A DNA stretch of 64,000 bases. It comes from Roseiarcus sp963751165. Its GTDB lineage: Bacteria; Pseudomonadota; Alphaproteobacteria; Rhizobiales; Beijerinckiaceae. Each line of letters starts with the position of its first letter. The stretch's first letter is position 1. This document shows positions 45,498-57,702 of this stretch, piece by piece. Both the position numbers and the translations under genes were made by a program. The notes under the pieces were generated by a model. That model saw nothing but the letters and a program-made list of their open reading frames with translations, did not search any database and was not told the DNA's origin. The stretch lies in assembly GCA_963751165.1 (NCBI GenBank), contig CAVVTP010000011.1, positions 62,001-126,000 on the forward strand. Direction: 5' to 3'.

Positions 45498-46436
45498 TCA
45501 GTAGAGCTCGTCCGGAGCAACGATCCGTCCCTGCTCGGTCAGGACAACCCAGGAGCCGCCAGCGCGCGCAATCCCCTCGACACGCCCTGCGCCAGGAAGA
45601 AAGTCGCCCGGCCGAACCGCACGCTCCCCATAGCGCCCTTCGACCAGAGCCAGGTCATCCCGGGCGCCGAGAACGATGTAGCCGCGCAGGATGGGCCGAG
45701 GGCGATTGATCGAGCCGGTCGTCTCCATCGACACGTTGGGGCCGACTTTCAGAGGCGAGGGAGACAACTTTTGCGGCGGCGAAGGCGGATTCGCCGGCGC
45801 GGCCGAAGCGACGACCTTCTTCTCGAGCTTGTCGATGCGGGCCGCGAGTTCCGCCGACTGGGCGCTCGTTTCGCGGTCGACGCGTTCGTTGAGCTTGTCA
45901 ACTTTGGCGTTCTCATCCCGGTCCAGCTTCTCCACGTGCTGGGCGAGCTGGGCGAGCGCGCCGCTCAAATCCCGCGAGGAGCCGACGCTCGAGCGGATCT
46001 CGCCGACGGAACGCCGCAGCTCGATCAGCTCGTCGTGCGACCTCGCGCTCTCGATCACGCTGAGGCGCGCGTTGAGGGCGTCGATCGTCTTCGCGAGCAC
46101 GTTCGCCCGGTCGGCCTGCACGGCGATCAGGCCCGCCTGCGAGCGATGGTCGTTGAAAGCCCAGAAAGCGCCGCCGGCGAGCACGGCTGCCGCCGCCACC
46201 GCTCCAATCCAAATGAGCCGCGAACGCCGGGTCGACGCCGGTTGCGCTGGGATGGGGTCGTCGATGGGCTCCGCCCGAAACTCCGCCGCCATCAGGAAAG
46301 GGACAGGCAGTTGCGACCGCGAGCCGGACGGTCTGGCGTCTGTCTTCGGTTCGGCTCGAGACGGCAAGAGGTCCCGCATCACGCCGCCGCGCGATTGGTT
46401 CTCTTCCAAAACTTCTAGCTCTTCGCGTTCGCTCAT
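45498..46436 (-). CDS. Single-pass membrane protein with coiled coil, function unknown
   Basis: A 312-residue protein: an N-terminal cytoplasmic stretch rich in charged residues, one membrane helix (about residues 75-93, LIWIGAVAAAAVLAGGAFWA), a coiled coil (about 105-205) with repeated heptads (ALAQLAQHVEKLDRDENAKV), a proline-rich linker and a folded C-terminal segment (ILRGYIVLGARDDLALVEGR, GDFLPGAGRVEGI). The C-terminal segment resembles small beta domains of inner-membrane assembly proteins. The start is ATG 46436; a GTG 48 bases upstream is an alternative. It lies downstream of the HWE kinase on the same strand. Confidence 0.7.
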   Translation of the reverse strand: MSEREELEVLEENQSRGGVMRDLLPSRAEPKTDARPSGSRSQLPVPFLMAAEFRAEPIDDPIPAQPASTRRSRLIWIGAVAAAAVLAGGAFWAFNDHRSQAGLIAVQADRANVLAKTIDALNARLSVIESARSHDELIELRRSVGEIRSSVGSSRDLSGALAQLAQHVEKLDRDENAKVDKLNERVDRETSAQSAELAARIDKLEKKVVASAAPANPPSPPQKLSPSPLKVGPNVSMETTGSINRPRPILRGYIVLGARDDLALVEGRYGERAVRPGDFLPGAGRVEGIARAGGSWVVLTEQGRIVAPDELY

Positions 46437-46545
46437 CGGCCGACACGGGGTTGACGTAACGTTCGTCAGATTGTCGGGCCACACAGTTAAGGAACGGTTG
46501 AGAATCCTGGCGCGGGCGACTTTAGGAAAAGCCGGAAGAACGCCC

Positions 46546-47178
46546 CTACGCCTCGAGCTCTTTTAGAGACATCGAGATCGAGACCTCGAGCCCTTCGGCC
46601 CGCCATATCCGCTGAATGTCGACCTGAGCGGAGGCGGCCAGCCTGTCGAAGAAGGTAGAGCCAAAGCCCCTGTGCTGCGGCGCGCCGGCGACATTCGGAC
46701 CTCCCTCCTCGCGCCAGTCGATTGTGTAACGCCCATCGGCCGCCGCACACGAGAGCCTGACCCTACCCGTATCGCTCGACAGCGCCCCATATTTCATCGC
46801 ATTGGTCGCGAGTTCATGCACGATCAGCGCGAGTGTGCCAGCCCCCCGCAAGCCGATCGGGGCGTCTTCCCCTTCAATCACGATCGTCTCGCGGAATTGC
46901 CCCTTGTACGGAGCAGCCAAAATCCGCAGCAGGCCCTTGGCGGTTTCCGGGTCTGCCGCGGCCGCAGGCGCGGCGCCGCTCGGAGAAACGTAGCGATGGG
47001 CCGCAGCCAGTGCGTTGATTCGCGCCTGAAGCATGCGCGCGAACGGGCGCATCTCCGGTTGGCCTCGGGCGGAAAGGTCCACCAGTCCGGAGATGACCGC
47101 GAATATGTTCCTGATTCGGTGAGAAAGCTCGAGCGAGACGAGATCGGACGTCCCGGCCCTCTCGTCGGAGTTCTGCAT
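46546..47178 (-). CDS. HWE-type sensor histidine kinase without a sensor domain
   Basis: A 210-residue kinase core. The dimerisation/phosphorylation segment is LSHRIRNIFAVISGLVDLSA, where the His is the phosphosite. The ATPase part has HELATNAMKYGALS (N-box) and WREEGGPNV (the W-x-E signature), ending in GFGSTFFDRLA. There is no PAS, GAF or membrane sensor segment, so it is probably driven by a partner. In Alphaproteobacteria such kinases often feed the general stress response through PhyR. I start at ATG 47178. It is divergent from the Crp/Fnr regulator gene. Confidence 0.87.
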   Translation of the reverse strand: MQNSDERAGTSDLVSLELSHRIRNIFAVISGLVDLSARGQPEMRPFARMLQARINALAAAHRYVSPSGAAPAAAADPETAKGLLRILAAPYKGQFRETIVIEGEDAPIGLRGAGTLALIVHELATNAMKYGALSSDTGRVRLSCAAADGRYTIDWREEGGPNVAGAPQHRGFGSTFFDRLAASAQVDIQRIWRAEGLEVSISMSLKELEA

Positions 47179-47322
47179 GTTGGGGAACGTCAATGTCGGA
47201 GTTTTTCCCGGTGCAATCCGCTGACGCGAACAGCCTATGGGGGACGTTTGACCTGGTCTGCCCACAAGTGAACACAACTTGCCCCGATAAGCGCCCCGGG
47301 CCGACCGCCTTCAGGATAAGCG

Positions 47323-48102
47323 ATGATGCCGATGCACAATTCGGGAGCGCCTGATGCTCCGGCGAACAACCTTCTTCGCGCCTTGCTGCCAGCCGACTTC
47401 GCGCTTCTCAGTCCCTACCTCAGGCCGATGTCCGTCTGGGCCGGCCAAGTTCTCTACGAGCCCGGCGACAACGTCTTCCAAGTCTACTTTCCGGTCGATA
47501 AAACCCTTCTCGCGTTCCGGGTCGTGCTCGACGACGGGCGCGCGATCGAGACGGCGCTGGTCGGTCGCGAGGGCGCGATGGCGGGCATCGTCAGTCAAGG
47601 CCGGCTGCCGTCCTTTTCCCGGGCCGAAGTCCTCCACGAGGGTCCGCTCTTGCGTATAGACGTCGAGCGGCTCGAGGGCGCGAAGCTGAAGTCGCTTGCG
47701 ATCCGCCATCTGTTCGCCCGCTACGCCGACTGCCTGATGGCGCAGGTCTTCCAGTCGGTTGCCTGCAACGCCGCGCACTCAATCGAACAACGGGCGGCCA
47801 AGTGGCTGATCTCCGCAATGGAAAGGACCTCCGACGCACGCGTGCCCCTGACCCAGGAGCAGCTCGCCGGCATGCTCGGCGTCGGCCGAAGCTACGTCAG
47901 CCGCGTGATCCAATCGCTGAAAACGCGCAGGCTCATCGAAACCCATCGAGGCAGCCTCACCATCGCTGACCCCGAGGGATTGGGAGGGCTGGCCTGCGGC
48001 TGCCAAACTTCCGTCCGGCGGCACTTCGACGAGGTGCTCAAGGGCGTCTATCCGGACGAGTCGACGCCAACCCGAGCGACCAATCAAGGCCCGGGATTTT
48101 AG
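47323..48102 (+). CDS. Crp/Fnr-family transcriptional regulator
   Basis: A 259-residue regulator. The cNMP-binding-like domain (about residues 20-140) lacks the usual RGE-x-A ligand motif, so cAMP binding is doubtful. The C-terminal winged helix has LTQEQLAGMLGVGRSYVSRV as recognition helix. It carries no Cys cluster for an Fnr-type iron-sulphur centre. Its stop codon overlaps the convergent stop of the PP2C phosphatase gene by a few bases. It lies opposite the HWE kinase, and the two could be a linked signalling pair. Confidence 0.9.
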   Translation: MMPMHNSGAPDAPANNLLRALLPADFALLSPYLRPMSVWAGQVLYEPGDNVFQVYFPVDKTLLAFRVVLDDGRAIETALVGREGAMAGIVSQGRLPSFSRAEVLHEGPLLRIDVERLEGAKLKSLAIRHLFARYADCLMAQVFQSVACNAAHSIEQRAAKWLISAMERTSDARVPLTQEQLAGMLGVGRSYVSRVIQSLKTRRLIETHRGSLTIADPEGLGGLACGCQTSVRRHFDEVLKGVYPDESTPTRATNQGPGF

Positions 48103-49400
48103 CGTTTCAGCGCCAGACAAGTGATGTCGTCGAACTGCGGCTTGCCATGCGCGAAATCGCGCACCGCATATTCCACCCGCGCGACCCATTGGTTCGCCGT
48201 CGCGTCAGCGTCCTGTCGGAGAAGATCGAGGAGACGTCGCTCCCCGAATTCAATCTCGTTTATGTCGGAAGCTTCGGTGACGCCGTCGCTATAGAGAAAA
48301 AAAAGATCGCCCTCGCGCAGCTCGGCGCGGTTCACGCTCATCTTCAGATTATCGAACAGGCCGACCGGCATGCCGCCGTCCTGCAGCGTCTCGACCACGC
48401 CGTCGGCGCGGCGCAGAAGCGCTGGAGGGTGGCCGCAGCTCGCAAATTCGATCTCGCCCGAGCGCGGATCGAAGGCGGCGTAGACCAGGGTCGCGAACAG
48501 TTCCGCGGCGTTGTTGTGGGCAAGATAGGCGTTCGCCTTCAGGATCGCGCCGCGCAGGTCGGGCCTCTCCCGCAGGTTGATGCGGATGAGCGTCTTGGTG
48601 ATGCCCATGAAGAGCGCCGCCGGCACGCCTTTGCCGCAAACGTCGCCGACTCCGAGCGCGACGCGTCCATCCGCGAGGGGGATGAGATCGAAGAAGTCGC
48701 CGCCGACATCGCGCGCGGGCGTCATCGCCGCGGAAACGTCGAGGCCGGTCTCGGCCACGAAGGCGTCGACCTTCGGCAGGAGGGCGCGCTGAATGACGGC
48801 GGCGCTCGCCATTTCGTCGTCGCGCTGGCGGCGCAGGACGATTTGCTCGGCCATGCGCCCGAAGGTCTGCCCGAAGTCGGCGAGGTCCGGGATCGGATTG
48901 CGCAGTTCATCGAGCAGGGCGGGGTCGAACTCATGACGCTCGAGCGCGGCAAGGGCGTGGGTGTAGAGCCCGATGGCGCCGTTCAACCTGCGCAGACGAT
49001 CGCCCATCCGGCCGATGATCTCGACGAGCAGCGTGGGCGTCGCATGAGCGACGCTGAGAAGCGCGTCGCGTCCGATTTGCAGGACGGAAACGGGCGTGCG
49101 GGCGCGCGCGGTCGCCGATCGCGGCAGTCGCGCGAGCGAGCCGAGTTCTCCCACGAGCGCGGGCGCCTTCATGGTCGAAATCGGAATCCTCCCCCGCGGG
49201 CTGTCGGAGGTGACGATCACTTCCCCCTCGAGAAGCAGCATGGCGCAGTCGCTCGGCTCTCCCTGGACCATGAGGGTCGCCTCAGGTTCGAAGGTCCGGA
49301 TTTCTGAGGCTTCGATCAGAAACGCAACATTGGCTTCGGAAAGGTCGCGGAAGGCGCTCAAGGCGCGAATGGCGGCCAGAACCGCCGGAGTTGCGTTCAT
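48099..49400 (-). CDS. PP2C-type phosphatase (RsbU/SpoIIE-like) with cNMP-binding domain
   Basis: A 433-residue signalling phosphatase. The N-terminal cyclic-nucleotide-binding-like domain spans about residues 10-130 (EATLMVQGEPSDCAMLLLEG, GELGSLARLPRSATARA). A linker helix region follows, then the SpoIIE/PP2C domain from about residue 195, with metal ligands in DVGGDFFDL, VGDVCGKGVPAALFM, YSDGVTEAS and DDITCLAL. It should dephosphorylate the STAS anti-anti-sigma protein encoded two genes upstream. Start ATG 49400 has AAGAGAAAA; a TTG 21 bases upstream is less likely. It is the last gene of a three-gene partner-switching operon. Confidence 0.93.
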   Translation of the reverse strand: MNATPAVLAAIRALSAFRDLSEANVAFLIEASEIRTFEPEATLMVQGEPSDCAMLLLEGEVIVTSDSPRGRIPISTMKAPALVGELGSLARLPRSATARARTPVSVLQIGRDALLSVAHATPTLLVEIIGRMGDRLRRLNGAIGLYTHALAALERHEFDPALLDELRNPIPDLADFGQTFGRMAEQIVLRRQRDDEMASAAVIQRALLPKVDAFVAETGLDVSAAMTPARDVGGDFFDLIPLADGRVALGVGDVCGKGVPAALFMGITKTLIRINLRERPDLRGAILKANAYLAHNNAAELFATLVYAAFDPRSGEIEFASCGHPPALLRRADGVVETLQDGGMPVGLFDNLKMSVNRAELREGDLFFLYSDGVTEASDINEIEFGERRLLDLLRQDADATANQWVARVEYAVRDFAHGKPQFDDITCLALKR

Positions 49401-49417
49401 TTTTCTCTTGAGCGGCC

Positions 49418-49843
49418 TCAACGGCCCGCGTTGCCGTCGAACTCCAGGACGAGTCGGTTGTGACCGTCGTCGCGCCGATAGGTCATACGCCGCGAGAATT
49501 TCTTCAGCAAGCCCGCGCCGTAGCCGCCGATCCTAAAATCCTCGGCAGCGCTTTCGATCCGCCGCGGGGCGGCGACGGTTGGATCATAGGGGACGCCGTC
49601 GTCGACGAACTCGAGCCGCACGCCGTCCGGCTCGACGCGAATGGAAATCGATGCGCGATTAGCCCGGCCATGCTGGACCGCATTGAGAAAAAGCTCCTCG
49701 AGGCAGAGATTGATAGCGAATTCGGCGTCCGCGCCGAGACCGAGCGCGCCAGACTCCTTCACTAACCACGCCTCGGCGTCCAGCGCCGCGGTGAGGGTGC
49801 CGGCAAAATCGCGCGAGCGCGTCTGTGGCGCCAGCCCGCTCAT
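49418..49843 (-). CDS. RsbW-like ATP-binding serine protein kinase (anti-sigma factor)
   Basis: A 141-residue GHKL-fold kinase. CLEELFLNAVQHG (N-box) and FVDDGVPYDP (G1-box), then GGYGAGLLKKF (G2-box), are all present. Proteins of this type hold a sigma factor or other target and phosphorylate the STAS partner. Its ATG overlaps the stop of the STAS gene (ATGA), so the two are translationally coupled. The phosphatase gene starts 17 bases downstream. No cognate sigma factor is encoded nearby. Confidence 0.92.
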   Translation of the reverse strand: MSGLAPQTRSRDFAGTLTAALDAEAWLVKESGALGLGADAEFAINLCLEELFLNAVQHGRANRASISIRVEPDGVRLEFVDDGVPYDPTVAAPRRIESAAEDFRIGGYGAGLLKKFSRRMTYRRDDGHNRLVLEFDGNAGR

Positions 49844-50208
49844 GCCTTCCTGTTTTCGAAGTCGGCGCGCCGCTCCCCCAGCACCGCGGCCGCCGAGGCG
49901 AAATCGGAGTAGAGACCGGCGATCTCATTGAAGCCCGTCGACCGAAGCACCTTCGAGACGTTTTCATCCGCCCCGCAGACCGCCATGTCCGCTCCGCGCC
50001 GGATCAACGCCTTGGCGCTCACCATCAGCGTTCGAACGCCGAGCGAAGCGATGAACGGAACTCTTGCAAGATCGACAATCAGCAACTCAGCGATTTGCGC
50101 CAGTTCTTGAAAGCGGGCGTCGACCGCCTGGGCGCCCGCGATGTCGAAGCGGCCCTCGAGCACGACGTGGGTCAAGCCGTCCGCCGTGTGAGTCACGTTC
50201 ATTTCCAT
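49840..50208 (-). CDS. STAS-domain anti-anti-sigma factor, RsbV-like
   Basis: A 122-residue single-domain STAS protein. The phosphorylatable Ser is expected in PFIASLGVRTL, where the usual DSxGL is ASLGV, so the Ser is kept and the Asp is lost. In the unphosphorylated state it would bind the RsbW-like kinase and free its target. ATG 50208 is used, with a second Met two codons later. It heads the operon with the kinase and the phosphatase. Confidence 0.9.
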   Translation of the reverse strand: MEMNVTHTADGLTHVVLEGRFDIAGAQAVDARFQELAQIAELLIVDLARVPFIASLGVRTLMVSAKALIRRGADMAVCGADENVSKVLRSTGFNEIAGLYSDFASAAAVLGERRADFENRKA

Positions 50209-50552
50209 CCGCGTACCGTTCCGGATCCGTCTGTTGGTCCGGCAGGAAACGAGTAATCGCACTTGATGACGGTTTGGCGACAGCGCCGCGCGCCCCGGCG
50301 GCCGACGCCGCCTCCACGATCATCTTGGCCTTGAGCAACCCTCCTGCCCCGAGCGGCGATGAGGTCGTGGAACTCGACGCAATCGACGAGCCGCTCGCCC
50401 ATGGCGAGCGTCGCCTTCGCCTGGGCTGGGAACACCGAAAGTCTCTCCTGGCAATGACCGCGGGGGTCCCTCGACCGTCACTGCGAGGAGCGCAGCACGA
50501 AGCAATCCATCCCGCCGCCGCGGCGCCGTAGTCGATGGATTGCTCAATGACT
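50209..50552. other. Gap with a gene remnant and a REP-like palindrome
   Basis: The 344-base gap between the STAS and Nramp genes holds minus-strand fragments that look like remnants of a real protein in two frames: LVDCVEFHDLIAARG followed, one frame over, by KAKMIVEAASAAGARGAVA. I cannot name the family. The right end is a REP-like element. Confidence 0.4.
50477..50552. repeat. REP-like palindromic element with AGCAATCCAT arms
   Basis: AGCAATCCAT (50501-50510) and ATGGATTGCT (50535-50544) are perfect inverted arms around a GC-rich centre. The outer flanks (GTCACTGCGAGGAGCG... and ...CAATGAC) match a widespread REP-like family with CATTGCGAGG/AAGCAATCC arms. Confidence 0.7.
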
Positions 50553-51848
50553 TCAGAAGCTAAAGGCGATCATTCCCGCCGCGGCGAGCGCCATCACCGC
50601 CGTCGACAGCCAACCGAACGCCTTTAGCGGTAGCTCGATTGTGAACTGCCCCATGACCTTCGGGTTCGACGCCATCAGCATCATGACCGCCATGATGGGG
50701 ACGGCAACGACGCCGTTCACAACTGCGCTCCAGTAAAGCGCCTGGATGGGATCGATTGGACTGAAGTTGAGAACCACGCCGGCCAGGGTGGCCGCGGCGA
50801 TCGTGCCGTAGAAGGCCTTCGCCTCCCTTGGCGCGCGGGCGAGACCGGTCGGCCAGCGGAAGGCTTCGCCGACGGCATAAGCGGCCGACCCCGCCAGAAC
50901 CGGCACCGCCAGCAGTCCAGTACCCACGATTCCCAAAGCGAACAACGCCTCAGCGAACGGGCCGGCGAGGGGTTTCAAGGCGCGCGCGGCGTCAGCAGCA
51001 GTTTGAACCGTCGTCACGCCGGCAACGCTGAGCGTCGCCGCCGCCGTCACCATGATCGCGAGCGCAATCGCGTTCGAAAATCCCATGCCGACAAACGTGT
51101 CGAGTTCGATACGGCTGTGTGCGTCGGGCGCTTGGCGCGGAGCCTGTTTCAGCGGCCTGCGCCTCGGCTCGGCTTTCGTGTCCTCGACTTCCTGCGAGGA
51201 CTGCCAAAAGAAGAGATATGGACTGATGGTCGTCCCGAGAATGGCGACCACCGCGGTCAGATAGCTGCTTTCGAACGAGATATGCGGAGCGATCAATCCG
51301 ACCGCGAGCGCGCTCCAATCGATTTTAACGAAGAAGAGAGCCGCTACATAGGCGAACAGCGCAATCGTCAGCCACCTCAGGACGGCGACATAGCGCTTGT
51401 AGGCGAGAAAAATCTGCGCGGCGGCGCAGACCCCACCGATCACGAGCACGTAAGGAGTTTGCGGGCCGCCGAGCATCAGCCGGACGGACGCCGCCATCGC
51501 CCCGATGTCCGCCCCCAGATTGATTGTGTTCGCAATCAGCAGCAGGACGACGCCTGAGTAGACGATCCAGTTCGGATAGAATTTTCGCAGGTTTCCGGCG
51601 ATGCCCGCGCCCGTCGTCCGCCCAATTCTGGCGCTGATGATCTGGATCGCGACCATCAGGGGATAGGAAAACAGCAGCGTCCAACCGACACCGTAGCCGA
51701 ACTGGGCGCCCGTCTGGGTGTAGGTCGCGATGCCGCTGGGATCGTCGTCCGAGGCTCCGGTAATGAGCCCCGGGCCAAGCACCCGCAGAAGCCGCGGCTT
51801 CGACGGTTCGATGGCGGGGAAGCGTCCGGCCTCTTCGAATTGGGTCAT
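50553..51848 (-). CDS. Nramp-family divalent metal transporter with altered metal-site motifs
   Basis: A 431-residue LeuT-fold membrane protein with 11 helices. The helix-1 motif reads DDDPSGIATYTQTG instead of DPGN, and the helix-6 motif reads GTTISPYLFFWQSSQEVED instead of the methionine-containing MPH of Mn/Fe Nramps. The methionine that selects transition metals is therefore missing, which points to another divalent cation, possibly magnesium as in the Nramp-related transporters. ATG 51848 is used; longer starts add an arginine-rich stretch. Confidence 0.88.
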   Translation of the reverse strand: MTQFEEAGRFPAIEPSKPRLLRVLGPGLITGASDDDPSGIATYTQTGAQFGYGVGWTLLFSYPLMVAIQIISARIGRTTGAGIAGNLRKFYPNWIVYSGVVLLLIANTINLGADIGAMAASVRLMLGGPQTPYVLVIGGVCAAAQIFLAYKRYVAVLRWLTIALFAYVAALFFVKIDWSALAVGLIAPHISFESSYLTAVVAILGTTISPYLFFWQSSQEVEDTKAEPRRRPLKQAPRQAPDAHSRIELDTFVGMGFSNAIALAIMVTAAATLSVAGVTTVQTAADAARALKPLAGPFAEALFALGIVGTGLLAVPVLAGSAAYAVGEAFRWPTGLARAPREAKAFYGTIAAATLAGVVLNFSPIDPIQALYWSAVVNGVVAVPIMAVMMLMASNPKVMGQFTIELPLKAFGWLSTAVMALAAAGMIAFSF

Positions 51849-52038
51849 GTGAAATTTGCCCCGCCTGAGCCGCAGCCCGAATGTCGTTCGGGCAAGACGT
51901 AGCCCAAAGCGACGCCATTCCAACGCCTCGGCGGCGCCTTTGTTCCGCCGCGAACCCGGAGGTCGCGGCGAACACGGCCACGTTTCCGGAGCCAAGATCA
52001 GCCAATGCCGCAGCGAGAAAGCAGGCGGGGGAAAGAAA

Positions 52039-52398
52039 TCAACCGCGAAGAACTTCGACCCGGTTCGGATAGAAAGCGAGGTGCGAGGCGATTTCGGCGA
52101 CGCCAGCCTTCGGGCTCTCGTAGGTCCAGACCGCGTTGTCGTCGCGGGTGGCGCCGTCGCGGATGGAGAAGTAATTCGCCTCGCCCTTGTAGGGGCAGCT
52201 CGTCACCCGTTCAGTGCGTTCGAGCATGCTCATGACCACGTCGTCGCGCGGAATATAGGCGACGGGCTTGTAGCCCGCCTCGCTGAGCTCGAGCGCCCGC
52301 GCACTGTCCGCGATGGTCTGGCCGCGCCAGATCACCCGCACGCGCTCGGCGATCGGCTCGATCGTGATCGGATGGTCCTTCGTTCCGGCTTGAGTCAT
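52039..52398 (-). CDS. DUF427 domain protein
   Basis: A 119-residue small beta protein of the DUF427 family. VRVIWRGQTIADSARALELSE, shown here in part, and SCPYKGEANYFS with WTYESPKAGVAEIASHLAF are the conserved blocks. The function is unknown in all members. It lies upstream of the aldo/keto reductase on the same strand, about 140 bases apart. ATG 52398 has AAGGAGGC upstream. Confidence 0.85.
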   Translation of the reverse strand: MTQAGTKDHPITIEPIAERVRVIWRGQTIADSARALELSEAGYKPVAYIPRDDVVMSMLERTERVTSCPYKGEANYFSIRDGATRDDNAVWTYESPKAGVAEIASHLAFYPNRVEVLRG

Positions 52399-52415
52399 CG
52401 ATGCCTCCTTGTTCC

Positions 52416-52482
52416 CCTCTCCCGCCTGCGGGAGAGGACAGTTGCGCCCTCATCCGTCGCCTTCGGCGACACCGTCTCCCGC
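52416..52482. repeat. REP-like element, CCTCTCCCGC palindrome
   Basis: CCTCTCCCGC and GCGGGAGAGG form a perfect ten-base stem with a two-base loop (52416-52437), followed by CCCTCATCCGTCGCCTTCGG. Related copies lie at 57199-57345 and 61031-61110. Confidence 0.7.
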
Positions 52483-52535
52483 AAGCCCATCGAAAGACGG
52501 GCGTTCTTACGAACGTCCTGTGCGGAGATGGGATG

Positions 52536-53516
52536 CTACGCGTGCCCCGCCACCGCCTTCGCCTGATAGGGCTCCTCGAGTTTGGCGATTGTGCGGGGGT
52601 CGAGCTTGAGCTCGGCGGCGGCGACCGCATCGGCGAGGTGATGGGGCTTCGAGGCGCCGATGATCGGAGCGGTGACGGTGGGCTTCGACAGCACCCAGGC
52701 GAGCGCCACCACGGCGGGCTTGGTGCCCAGCTTCTCCGCCGTCTCGACGACCCGCTTGCGGATCGCCTCGTCCTGGGGAGAGCCGAGGCCCAACGTCACG
52801 CTGAACGGGTCGGTGCGGCCCCGCACGGTGGTCGCGCTCTCGCCGACGCCGGAGCCGGCGAGGTAGCCGCGGGCCATCGGCGACCACGGGATCACCGCGA
52901 TCTTTTCGAACGAGCAGAGCGGCATCATCTCGCGCTCTTCCTCGCGATAAACGAGGTTGTAGTAGTTCTGCATCGAGACGAATTCGGCGTGGCCGCGGGC
53001 GCGCGCGATGTCGATCATGCGGGCGAACTGCCACGCATACATCGACGAGGCGCCGATATAGAGCGCCTTGCCGGCGCGCACCACGTCGTTCAGCGCCTCC
53101 ATCGTCTCCTCCATCGGCGTTAGCGGATCGAAGCGATGGATCTGATAGAGATCGACGTAGTGGGTGCCGAGCCGCTTCAGCGACGCATCGATCGCCTCCA
53201 TGATGTGTTTGCGCGACAGGCCCTTGGCGTTGACGCCCGGTCCCATGGCGCCGTGCACCTTGGTCGCGATCACGACGTCCTCGCGCCTGGCGTATTCCTT
53301 GATCGCGCGGCCGAGAATCTCCTCGCTCGCGCCCTGCGAATAGACGTCGGCGGTGTCGAAGAAGTTGATCCCGCGCTCGAGCGCCTCGCGGATGAACGGC
53401 CGCGAGGCTTCTTCCTCGAGCACCCATTCGCGCCATTTGGTCGAGCCGTAGGTCATGCAGCCAAGGCAGATTTTCGAGACCTGCATGCCCGTCTTGCCGA
53501 ACTTCACGGTTTCCAT
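52536..53516 (-). CDS. Aldo/keto reductase
   Basis: A 326-residue NADPH-dependent TIM-barrel reductase. The catalytic Asp-Tyr is in FFDTADVYSQGASEE, the Lys in IATKVHG and the His in DLYQIHRFD. NADPH-binding residues lie in APIIGASKPHHL. The ATG at 53516 follows AAAGGGCGA. The gene is divergent from the oxoprolinase/hydantoinase gene. The natural substrate is unknown. Confidence 0.92.
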   Translation of the reverse strand: METVKFGKTGMQVSKICLGCMTYGSTKWREWVLEEEASRPFIREALERGINFFDTADVYSQGASEEILGRAIKEYARREDVVIATKVHGAMGPGVNAKGLSRKHIMEAIDASLKRLGTHYVDLYQIHRFDPLTPMEETMEALNDVVRAGKALYIGASSMYAWQFARMIDIARARGHAEFVSMQNYYNLVYREEEREMMPLCSFEKIAVIPWSPMARGYLAGSGVGESATTVRGRTDPFSVTLGLGSPQDEAIRKRVVETAEKLGTKPAVVALAWVLSKPTVTAPIIGASKPHHLADAVAAAELKLDPRTIAKLEEPYQAKAVAGHA

Positions 53517-53593
53517 CGGATCGCCCTTTCGTTGGTTGCTCCCATCATAGGACCTTTCGTAGGCTGTCCAAAGCACGGGGGCGCAGAGACGAA

Positions 53594-57199
<3,606 letters not shown>

Positions 57200-57390
57200 C
57201 TCCCCTCGCCCGCGAAGCGGGAGAGGACAGGCGCCCAGCGCCAGGCGAGGGCGACGGGCTAACGCCGCGGTCGTTCGAAGCGGAGCGCCAAACCCTCATC
57301 CGGAGGCCTGCGCCCGCCACCTTCTCCGGGAGGAGAAGGGAGCGCGCTTGCCTGCCGTGCCCTACTTCGCACGACCTCAGCAAGATTTGA
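57200..57390. repeat. Two REP-like copies between hyuAB and the toxin-antitoxin pair
   Basis: CCCCTCGCCCGCGAAGCGGGAGAGG at about 57204-57228 (given here in part) and CCCTCATCCGG... with CCTTCTCCGGGAGGAGAAGG at about 57293-57340 are the same repeat family as at 52.4 and 61 kb. No gene is seen. Confidence 0.6.
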
Positions 57391-57420
57391 TTGACACAAA
57401 TATTATTGTATTATAATATT
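57391..57420 (+). promoter_or_regulatory. AT-rich promoter/operator of the AbrB-like/Doc pair
   Basis: TTGACA at 57391-57396, with TATAAT at 57412-57417 (spacer 15) or TAATAT at 57414-57419 (spacer 17). Across the -10, AATATTAT-TGTATT-ATAATATT (57399-57420) is a perfect inverted repeat, a good antitoxin operator. The patch is extremely AT-rich for this window. AGGAGG at 57434-57439 follows as ribosome site. Confidence 0.75.
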
Positions 57421-57444
57421 CATTGTAATTTCTAGGAGGCATGA

Positions 57445-57684
57445 ATGGCCGGCAAAGCTGCGACCCTGAGCGTGCGCGCCGTTGGCGACTCCAGCGGCGT
57501 GATCCTTCCGAAGGCCACGCTGGAGCACTTGGGCGTCAGCCGCGGACAACAGCTTATCGCAACGCCTGTTCCCGGAGGTGTCGTGCTCATCCCCCACGAT
57601 GGCCGGCTGGGCGAGATCGTGTCCGATGCATTGTCCTTCATGGAAGAGCATGACGACGCCTACCGCGAATTGTCGATGCGCTGA
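57445..57684 (+). CDS. AbrB/MazE-type antitoxin
   Basis: A 79-residue swapped-hairpin antitoxin: LSVRAVGDSSGVILPKATLEHLG is the beta-hairpin DNA-binding part, shown here partly, followed by GVVLIPHD and a flexible C-terminal tail (EEHDDAYRELSMR) that would cap the Doc toxin. The ATG at 57445 is chosen because AGGAGG lies five bases before it; an overlapping ATG four bases upstream is out of frame. The toxin gene starts 18 bases after its stop. Confidence 0.85.
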   Translation: MAGKAATLSVRAVGDSSGVILPKATLEHLGVSRGQQLIATPVPGGVVLIPHDGRLGEIVSDALSFMEEHDDAYRELSMR

Positions 57685-57702
57685 GGGGCGGCCGCCCAAA
57701 TC

